This document shows, piece after piece, positions 58,901-64,000 of a stretch of DNA of 64,000 bases. The position numbers and the translations under genes are program-made. Source of the stretch: Roseiarcus sp963842835 (GTDB taxonomy: Bacteria > Pseudomonadota > Alphaproteobacteria > Rhizobiales > Beijerinckiaceae). The stretch is taken from the NCBI GenBank assembly GCA_963842835.1, contig CAWJIB010000001.1, forward strand, positions 372,001 through 436,000, written 5' to 3'. Each line of letters opens with the position of its first letter. The first letter of the stretch is position 1. Below the pieces are notes generated by a model. The model was not told the DNA's origin. It did no database searches and saw only the letters and a list, made by a program, of their open reading frames with translations.

Positions 58901-59145
58901 ATATGCTCGATGTCGTTGACCTGCGCGCTGAGCGTGCGCTCGTAATAGTAGATGACGCGACCCGACATGTCGTCGGGCGGCAGACCGTTGTAGGTCCATA
59001 CGACGGCGACGACGGGAATGCCGATGTTGGGAAAGATGTCCACTGGCGTCTTCACCCACGCCGTCGTGCCGAAAATGACGATCAGCATCGCCATGACGAC
59101 GAACGTGTAGGGGCGGCTAAGGGCGATTCGGACGATTGCAAGCAT
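55963..59145 (-). CDS. RND multidrug efflux transporter (AcrB/MdtB-like)
   Basis: This 1060-aa inner-membrane pump has 12 expected transmembrane helices and two large periplasmic loops. N-terminal motifs are PYTFVVMAMLIVIFGTTAWV, TPVDIFPNIGIPVVAVVWTY and, in TM4, LAVGILVDDATVTIENI with the proton-relay Asp pair. The tail has GIAWM-like helices and VVSFARERLADG. It exports hydrophobic compounds with the adaptor and outer-membrane factor encoded downstream. It lies 193 bases downstream of the two-component genes on the same strand, which may control it. Confidence 0.95.
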   Translation of the reverse strand: MLAIVRIALSRPYTFVVMAMLIVIFGTTAWVKTPVDIFPNIGIPVVAVVWTYNGLPPDDMSGRVIYYYERTLSAQVNDIEHIESQSLPGYGVVKVFFQPTVNINAALAQITAASQTVLKLLPPGITPPYVLQFNASSVPVLQLALSSDSLSQAQIFDAGQNFIRPQLATVAGAAVPSPYGGKVRQVQIDLDQRKLQAYGIAAQDVVDAIARQNLITPVGTEKIGSFEYVVALNDLPTRIAQLNDLPIRQVDGATVFVRDVALVHDGSPPQTNMVRVDGSNAVLMTILKAGSVSTLDVIDGVKALLPKVRETLPASLHLEAVGDQSAFVKAAVSSVIFEGVVAAALTGLMILIFLGSWRSTLIITISIPLAILASVAMFSAIGETINVMTLGGLALAVGILVDDATVTIENINWHLEQDKDIESAIMDGARQIVIPATVSLLCICIVFVPMFKLGGVAGYLFRPMAEAVVFALMASYVLSRTLVSTMARYLLASQRVHGNGESAPPTRNPLVLFQRGFEHRFERTRAAYRRLLATALGARRIFIVGFLAAVACSFALAPFLGQNFFPPVEGDQIKLHVRAQTGTRIEETARLCDRIEATIRATIPPQALVNIVDNIGLPISGINAAYGNSGTIGANDADILISMRPQWQSKVDEFVTQLRERLPRQYPGTSFAFLPADIVTQILNFGLPSPIDVQVIGPNLDANRVYADALLRRIARVSGVADARIQQAFNAPTLNVMVDRARASQVGLSERDVATSLQDTLAGSIQTAPTFWLNPANGVSYPIVAQSPQYWVDTLSGLETVPASQGDSKQLLGGVATVTRGASNAVVSHYAVQPVIDIFAANHERDLGAVSHDIQAILNETAKDAPPGSTIVLRGQTSTMTSAFSQLYVGLALAIVLIYLLIVVNFQSWLDPFVIVSALPTALAGIVWMLFVTRTTLSVPALTGAIMCMGVATANSILVVSFARERLADGVDAVTAAIDAGFTRFRPVLMTALAMIIGMAPMALSAEQNAPLGRAVIGGLICSTVATLFFVPAVFRLVHEKRREAAPHASPGLQAQAEPI

Positions 59146-59295
59146 GAAGGGTTCGCGCGAGAGAAATTTGGCGTTCGGCGCGCGGGGAGGCGCGGGGCGC
59201 GCTTGCGCCTATGGATGTGCCGCCCCGCCTGCGGGGGCGTGATAACGTCCGCTGGCGGCGCGAAACACTAAATAAAATTTTTGTTCTGCGTGCGG

Positions 59296-59319
59296 GCTCC
59301 CCGTCTCGAGACGGGGAGC
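59296..59319 (-). terminator. Perfect 24-bp palindrome after the kinase gene
   Basis: GCTCCCCGTCTC and GAGACGGGGAGC are perfectly complementary with no loop bases, 20 bases after the histidine-kinase stop. An A/T-rich stretch (AAAATTTT) follows 20 bases later on the minus strand. It may attenuate readthrough into the RND operon. Confidence 0.45.
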
Positions 59320-59338
59320 GACGCGCGCCGTGCGACGG

Positions 59339-60727
59339 TTACGAGCGCGCCGTCTCCAGAGCCAGCGACGCCTTGTCCGCAGCGCGCATTTCGAAACGTG
59401 CGCCAGGATTGTTGTCCTCCACCGTGAGATTGAACCCGTGAAGCTTGGCGATGGTCTCGGCGATGTTGAGTCCGAGACCATGTCCGGCGAAGCGGCCGTC
59501 TTCTTGGGCTCGGTAGAAGCGTCGGAAGATCTTGTCTCGCTCCTCCGGCGGAATGCCGCGGCCGGTGTCGCTCACGCGCACGACCGGTCGACCATCGATC
59601 GTTGCCGCCTCGATGCGCACCTTCCCGCCGACCGGCGTGAATTTGACGGCGTTGTCGACGAGGTTCGAGATCGCCTCGCGCATGAGATCCTCGTCGCCGC
59701 GAACGAGAGTGGGCTTGGGCGCCCTGAGCGTCAGGTCGATCGACTTCGCTTCGGCGAGCGGCTCGTAGAGCTCGAAAACGCTGGCGCAAATCGCCGAAAG
59801 ATCGACCTCTTCGAAGCTCTTTTCGCGCGGCCCGTTCTCCACCGCCGAGATTCTGAGAAGAGCGGCGATCGTCACCGCGGCGCGGTCGAGGTGATCCAAT
59901 GCGTCCGCCATCGCCGCGCGCAGATCTTCGAGCGTCGACTTTCGCGCTAGGCCGCGCTCGATTTTGGCGCGCGCCACCGCGAGAGGCGATCTGAGGTCGT
60001 GGGCGATGTTGTCGCCGACGCTCTTCAACTGATCGAGAAGTCGGTGGATCTCGTCGAGCATCAGGTTGACGTCGCGCGCGACCTTGTCGATGTCGTCGCC
60101 CTCGCCGGTCTCGGGCAGACGCGCGTCGAGGTCGCCGTTCATGATGTCGGCGATCTTCTTGTGGATCGTTCCGAGCCGCCGTGAAGCGCGGCTGGCGAAG
60201 AATATGCCGATTGCAAGGATGAGCAGAATCGTCGGCGCGAGCGCGATGGCGAGGGCTTGCGACACGGTCTCGCGCAGCGCATAGACCTCCAGCAGGCTCC
60301 GTCCGAGCAGCAACACGCCGCCGTCGGGCCGCCTGCGGGCGACGAAAATCGCCGAATTGGCTTTCTCGTCCGACCCCGGCAAGGGGAATGTGGAGACGAG
60401 ATGCGCCTGGCCGTCGACCGCGATCGACGGCATCGTCGGCACATTGCCGAACGCCAGGCCGCCCTTCGCGTCGAACAGCGCGACGTAGTCGAGCCGTCGC
60501 AGATCGCGCGTTATGCGCAAGTCCAGCGCGCGGCGCAGACGATCGTTGCTGTCGTCGACGCCCTTGGCGGCCTCGTCGACCAGAAGCGCGCCGACCCGCT
60601 CGACGTCCGCGGTCGACACTTTCAGGTAGATCAACGCGAAGACCGCGGACGTGGCCATCGCGATCGCCAGCGCGAAGGCGATCGCGATGCGGAAGGCGCG
60701 CGCCCGCAGAAACTCAATCGTCCACAT
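59339..60727 (-). CDS. Sensor histidine kinase
   Basis: The 462-aa kinase has two transmembrane helices (about 12-36 and 158-178) flanking a periplasmic sensor of about 120 residues, a HAMP domain, the phosphoacceptor His243 in IAHDLRSPLAVARAKIE, N box EAISNLVDNAVKF, G1 VSDTGRGIPPEE, F region KIFRRFYR and G2 GHGLGLNIAE. It phosphorylates the OmpR-type regulator whose gene overlaps it by 14 bases. The signal is unknown; cell-envelope stress or a pump substrate is plausible given the RND genes downstream. Confidence 0.94.
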   Translation of the reverse strand: MWTIEFLRARAFRIAIAFALAIAMATSAVFALIYLKVSTADVERVGALLVDEAAKGVDDSNDRLRRALDLRITRDLRRLDYVALFDAKGGLAFGNVPTMPSIAVDGQAHLVSTFPLPGSDEKANSAIFVARRRPDGGVLLLGRSLLEVYALRETVSQALAIALAPTILLILAIGIFFASRASRRLGTIHKKIADIMNGDLDARLPETGEGDDIDKVARDVNLMLDEIHRLLDQLKSVGDNIAHDLRSPLAVARAKIERGLARKSTLEDLRAAMADALDHLDRAAVTIAALLRISAVENGPREKSFEEVDLSAICASVFELYEPLAEAKSIDLTLRAPKPTLVRGDEDLMREAISNLVDNAVKFTPVGGKVRIEAATIDGRPVVRVSDTGRGIPPEERDKIFRRFYRAQEDGRFAGHGLGLNIAETIAKLHGFNLTVEDNNPGARFEMRAADKASLALETARS

Positions 60728-61394
60728 GCAGCTTGAAGCCGGTCGCGCGCACGTTGACGATGAGGCGCGCCTCGCCGCCTTCGTCGATCTTGCGGCGCAG
60801 ATTGCTGATGTGAACGTCGACGACGTTCGTCTGGGGGAGGAACTTGAAGTTCCAAACGTCTTCGAGAAGCATGGCCCGGGTGACGATCTGATTGGGGCGG
60901 CGCATGAAATATTCCAACAGCTTGAATTCGCGCGGAAGCAAATCGATGGCTCGCTCGCCGCGGCGCACCGTGCGGTCCACCAGATCCATCTCGAGCGGTC
61001 CGGCGCGCAACCGCGTGGCGCGCGAGTCCGCGGCGCGCCTCGACAGCGCTTCGACGCGAGCGCTGAGCTCGCGCAGCTCGAAGGGCTTGACGAGATAATC
61101 GTCGCCGCCCGCCTTCAGCCCGCGAATGCGGTCGTCGACGGACGAGAGCGCGCTGATGACCAGCACCGGCGTGGAATTGCCTTCGTCGCGCAACGTTTCG
61201 ATGATCGTCAGACCGTCCTCGCCATGCAGCATTCGGTCCATGACCATCACCGCGACGCCGCCGGCGCGCGCGGCGCGCAAGCCCTCCTCCCACGTCTCGG
61301 CGAGCCGGACGACGTGTCCGCTGGCCTGGAGTTCAAAGCGAATTTCCTCCGCCAAGTCGTGCTCATCCTCGATGACAAGAACAGGAGGCTTCAT
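60714..61394 (-). CDS. OmpR-family response regulator
   Basis: The 226-aa regulator has a receiver domain with acidic pocket VIEDEHD, phosphoacceptor Asp53 (VMVMDRMLHGEDG) and the conserved Lys in VKPFELREL. The OmpR/PhoB winged-helix domain follows (LLPREFKLLEYFMRRPNQIV, TNVVDVHISNLRRKID). The ATG at 61394 was chosen because the receiver strand begins right after it; another ATG lies 8 codons upstream. It probably activates or represses the adjacent RND operon. Confidence 0.94.
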   Translation of the reverse strand: MKPPVLVIEDEHDLAEEIRFELQASGHVVRLAETWEEGLRAARAGGVAVMVMDRMLHGEDGLTIIETLRDEGNSTPVLVISALSSVDDRIRGLKAGGDDYLVKPFELRELSARVEALSRRAADSRATRLRAGPLEMDLVDRTVRRGERAIDLLPREFKLLEYFMRRPNQIVTRAMLLEDVWNFKFLPQTNVVDVHISNLRRKIDEGGEARLIVNVRATGFKLHVDD

Positions 61395-61861
61395 GCTTGA
61401 ATCCGTTCTCATGAGCATCGATGTCGCCCAATCCTCTTCTCGAGCGGAGCGCCGAACGCGCCGACGCTCCCCTCAATATTCCGTCTTGCCAGCCTATGTT
61501 GGATAATTTCGTAAGTTTAGCATAATGATGTTCGGGTCTGTCTTGGCCGCGCCGCTGACGCCCGCGAAGGCGTCGGGTTGGCCGAGCGAATAGCGCACAA
61601 GGCTTTCATGAGGCCGAAATCCCCCGTGAAGCATCTCCCGCAACCAGGCCGTCGCTTGCAGGATCGAATTGGCGCTCGCCGCGCGCGTCGGCCGCGGAAA
61701 TCGTCCGCCCGCAAGCATAGCCCGACAATAAGCATAGAATCGATGCGGCAAGCTATAGCACCCGTGTATGTTGGCGGCATATGCTTTATGCGACGTTTTC
61801 TCTCGTTGACACAGGCCACTCAATTTCACATCGTGTAGCATAACAAGCTTTGCCGAAATTG

Positions 61862-61898
61862 TTTATAAAACTATATTTATAAAATCTCATTTATAAAA
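61862..61898. repeat. Three 9-bp AT repeats with 14-bp period
   Basis: TTTATAAAA occurs at 61862-61870, 61876-61884 and 61890-61898, exactly 14 bases apart, inside an AT-rich block (about 61840-61915) that stands out in this GC-rich sequence. Each unit contains the 8-bp palindrome TTTATAAA. The block lies about 90 bases before the orphan transposase-like gene. The 61395-61985 interval otherwise has no gene I can support. Confidence 0.6.
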
Positions 61899-61985
61899 TA
61901 TTTTTTATTATTTCGCCTCTCGCTTGTCGCGCCGCCGTCGTGTCTGCTCCGATATTATTGTTTATCAACACGAACGAGTCGGTCC

Positions 61986-62324
61986 ATGGTTTACGTCTGC
62001 AAATTCAGCGATGACGAAATCGTCGGCGTGCTGCGCGAACACGAGGCGGGCGCGGAAGTGGGCACGCTCTGCCGTCGGCACAATATCAGCGTTCGCACGT
62101 TCTATCGCTGGAAAGCCGAACACGGCCGCGTGCCGCCGTCCCTCACCGTGCGGCTCAAGGAGCTCGAGGAGGAGAACAGGCGGCTCAGGGCGCTGCTCGT
62201 CGAGGCGATGCTCAACGCCTCGGCTTCCCCTGCTCGTGCGGACAGCGCCGCCGCGGAGAAGCTCTCCGCCCACGCGGCGTCGCCGCGAGACAAGACGCCC
62301 CTCGCGCCCCGCGCGACAAGCTGA
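61986..62324 (+). CDS. Orphan IS3-family OrfA-like helix-turn-helix protein
   Basis: This 112-aa protein matches IS3 OrfA (transposase subunit A): KFSDDEIVGVLREHEAGAEV, LCRRHNISVRTFYRWKAEHG and a leucine-zipper-like LKELEEENRRLRALLVEAML. These give a helix-turn-helix and a dimerisation helix. OrfB with the DDE integrase domain is absent downstream and no inverted repeats are evident. It is either an insertion-sequence remnant or a domesticated DNA-binding protein. The Ala/Ser-rich tail after residue 80 is unlike OrfA. Confidence 0.7.
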   Translation: MVYVCKFSDDEIVGVLREHEAGAEVGTLCRRHNISVRTFYRWKAEHGRVPPSLTVRLKELEEENRRLRALLVEAMLNASASPARADSAAAEKLSAHAASPRDKTPLAPRATS

Positions 62325-62801
62325 TCCACGGACGCGCCTGGCGAGAATCCGCCGAAGCTCGGGCGAACCGGCGGCGGCCGGGCCATCTGCGCGTCCTAAA
62401 ATCTCGCGCCGCGCCGCTCTCATTTCCGATTCGCCGCAGCCGGCGCGCGACGCCCGCGCCGTGACGCGCGGGCGAAAGGAATTGCGAATCGACCCAGACC
62501 GTCGCGATCGACAGCAAAAAAGCGCCGGGCGGGAGCGCGGCGCTCGTTCGTCGAAGGGCGAGAGCCCGTGAGAATGCCGATCGCGTCGGTGCAGGATAGA
62601 GAGTCGTCGCTTTTCCCAAGAGCTGGTCTCGAGAGCCTGAAGCGGGGCCGACCGTCGGGTCGACGCCGACATGACCGCCGCTCCGACAGCCGCTGGCGCG
62701 GCCTTCGTCGTCGTTCGAAAACATTGCGCCGGCGCAACCGGCGGCTTCCCACGCGAAGCGCCGAATTGCGCCCTGGATCGCCCGCCCGCTGCGCCCGGGG
62801 C
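62325..62801. other. Interval with no supportable gene
   Basis: Neither strand shows a reading frame with recognisable motifs or natural-looking composition. No OrfB remnant, tRNA or clear repeat was seen. The frames that stay open are Arg-rich, as expected for noncoding GC-rich DNA. Confidence 0.5.
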
Positions 62802-62831
62802 AAAGAAAAACCCCGGGCCGCAGGCCCGGGG
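62802..62831 (-). terminator. Intrinsic terminator of the porin gene
   Basis: CCCCGGGCC and GGCCCGGGG form a 9-bp stem with a 3-base loop. On the minus strand the stem is followed by TTTTTCTTT, a classic intrinsic terminator, 32 bases after the porin stop. Confidence 0.85.
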
Positions 62832-62863
62832 TCTGAAATCGCGTAGATTTTGAGAGACTTCGA

Positions 62864-64000
62864 TCAGAACTGCAGGCGCAGGCCGACGGTCGGATCGATG
62901 TTGTTGGTGTGCAGGTAGCCGGAAGCCAAGCCGCCAGCCACCTGCGAGTACATCAGGCCGGCGTAGAGGTCGAGCCGCTTGTAGGGATGCCAATCGATCA
63001 TCCCCGAGACGGCGTCGAGCGTGCCGGCGCAATCGCCCTTCTTGGTGCCCTGCGGGGCGTAGCCCGGAATCGGGGCCGTGGTGTTCGGACCGCAGTTCGC
63101 CCCCGGGTTCGTGTCGTAGTTGGCTTGGTTGTAGTGGTAGTAGCCGCCGGTCACGTCGAGGTTGCTGAGGATCGAGTACTTCGCGCCGAGCCAAAACACT
63201 TGGAAGTCCAAGTTGTCGACGTAGGCGGTGGAAGTCACGCCGCCGGCCACAACCGGCAGATTGCCAATGGCGGTCATGCCACCCGGATACGCGTCGCTCG
63301 GGTTCATATACTTGATGTATTCATAGCCGCCAAAGAATTTCACGGGGCCATAAGTATATTTCGCAAGCAACATCACGCTGTCATTGTCCGAGAGCGTCGC
63401 CTTCAACGCGTCGGAGGGCGCGCCGGCCGGGATCGCGCCGTTGTAGGTCCCCAAGTTCACCTGATCCTTGATGTAGGTGTAGATGGCGTCGAACGAGAAG
63501 CCATACAAGTCCGCGCCCGCGCCGACCTCGTATTCGCCGTTCGAACCGTTGCCCTGCTCGAATCCGCCGACCTGCGCAAGGCCGCTGAGCCGGAAATTGT
63601 TGAAGGTGACGTTATACTTGAACGCGCTGTTGGGGCGCGTGTCTTCGGTCGAGCCGGCGCCGCCGACCTTGCCGGAATAGCCGATCGGCGAGAAGGCGTA
63701 GGAGCCGCCCATCGGATCATAGGCGTTCACGCCGTCCAGGGTCAGCGAGTACTCGCGGCCGAACGTCAGAGTGCCGAAGGTATTGTTGCTGACGCCGATA
63801 TAGGCGAGCGTGTTGTCCCATTGACCGGCGCGGCTCGAGTTGCCGTTGCCGTTCTGCAGGTTGAGCGGGAGCTGGGTGTTCTGGCCCATCGCGCCCGGAC
63901 CGTTGGCAAGCTGCAGAGTGTAAGGATCAAATCCCGTCTGCACGTTGGCGACGAGACTCCAACCCGTCGAAGCCAGGGGTTCGGACATCTTGATGCCGAC
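62864..64000 (-). CDS. Outer-membrane porin (partial, 5' end outside window)
   Basis: At least 378 residues of a trimeric general-porin-type beta-barrel are encoded; the frame is open to the window edge. It contains SLVANVQTGFDPYTLQLANG, LAYIGVSNNTFGTLTFGREY and a series of Gly/Tyr-rich strands ending in the aromatic terminal strand DPTVGLRLQF. The layout is that of porins common in Beijerinckiaceae and Burkholderia-type families. The signal peptide and first strands lie beyond base 64000; the Met at 63988 is internal. A terminator follows the stop. Confidence 0.9.
   Translation of the reverse strand, partial: VGIKMSEPLASTGWSLVANVQTGFDPYTLQLANGPGAMGQNTQLPLNLQNGNGNSSRAGQWDNTLAYIGVSNNTFGTLTFGREYSLTLDGVNAYDPMGGSYAFSPIGYSGKVGGAGSTEDTRPNSAFKYNVTFNNFRLSGLAQVGGFEQGNGSNGEYEVGAGADLYGFSFDAIYTYIKDQVNLGTYNGAIPAGAPSDALKATLSDNDSVMLLAKYTYGPVKFFGGYEYIKYMNPSDAYPGGMTAIGNLPVVAGGVTSTAYVDNLDFQVFWLGAKYSILSNLDVTGGYYHYNQANYDTNPGANCGPNTTAPIPGYAPQGTKKGDCAGTLDAVSGMIDWHPYKRLDLYAGLMYSQVAGGLASGYLHTNNIDPTVGLRLQF

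Noticed and set aside
55786..59271. A 1161-codon plus-strand open frame antisense to the RND transporter
   Set aside because: It is Arg/His-rich with no recognisable domain and mirrors the codon pattern of the RND gene on the other strand, so it is a shadow frame.
61494..61841. Two overlapping minus-strand frames (100 and 115 codons) between the response regulator and the AT-rich block
   Set aside because: No ribosome-binding site, no recognisable motifs, and composition like neighbouring noncoding DNA.
1..64000. CRISPR arrays, tRNA and rRNA genes
   Set aside because: No regularly spaced repeats of 24-40 bases, no tRNA cloverleaf with a T-loop GTTCGAATC-type motif, and no rRNA-like sequence were seen on reading through the window.

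Overview
This window comes from a GC-rich alphaproteobacterium. The closing trimeric porin, the Rhizobiales-type type II secretion locus, the NodT-type RND outer-membrane factor and the RbsA-like sugar importer all point to the Hyphomicrobiales, perhaps Beijerinckiaceae or a related purple non-sulfur or methylotrophic lineage. That placement is inference from gene content; no rRNA or tRNA is present.

Region 1 (0.1-8.8 kb, all +) is a gas-vesicle island. In order it holds gvpA, a GvpC-like 33-residue repeat protein, gvpN, GvpV-like, GvpO-like, gvpF, a gvpG remnant, gvpG, a GvpA/J-GvpK fusion, another GvpA-family gene, an Hsp20-type gvpH, a 184-aa protein of unknown function and a CDC48/VAT-type AAA ATPase. 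It ends at the C-terminal scar of a serine recombinase, which suggests horizontal acquisition.

Region 2 (9-24.8 kb) is catabolic. An aldo/keto reductase, an Asp/Glu racemase and a LysR regulator come first. A four-carbon acid-sugar (tetronate) cluster follows: two beta-hydroxyacid dehydrogenases, OtnC decarboxylase, OtnK kinase, a LacI regulator, LtnD, OtnI, an epimerase-family dehydrogenase, an RbsA/RbsB/RbsC-type importer and an SDR. Four copies of a 16-bp palindrome (ideal form ATGACAGCGCTGTCAT) stand in front of the ltnD-otnI, importer and distal dehydrogenase units and define a likely LacI regulon. Decayed IS5-family pieces lie at both ends.

Region 3 (24.9-40.1 kb) encodes exported proteins: two phosphoesterase/phospholipase-C-like enzymes (the first split by a frameshift), amino-acid-type binding proteins (one intact, one decayed), a large secreted protein of unknown function, and a likely operon of OprB porin, secreted beta-propeller, Tat-exported Dyp peroxidase and cupredoxin. 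A CDP-diacylglycerol pyrophosphatase follows. Several transposase remnants lie between these genes.

Region 4 (40.4-52.1 kb) is a type II secretion system: gspN-like, M, L, K, J, I, H, G, F and E on the minus strand, with gspD and a short prepilin peptidase divergent. A Sel1 protein follows. No canonical GspC is seen. The secretion system could export the Region 3 hydrolases; this is a hypothesis.

Region 5 (52.4-61.4 kb, minus) holds a two-component system, an RND pump, its adaptor and outer-membrane factor, a tandem-Cys protein and a 52-codon ORF, ending in a strong terminator. The last part (61.4-64 kb) carries an AT-rich three-copy 14-bp repeat, an orphan IS3 OrfA and a porin cut by the window edge.
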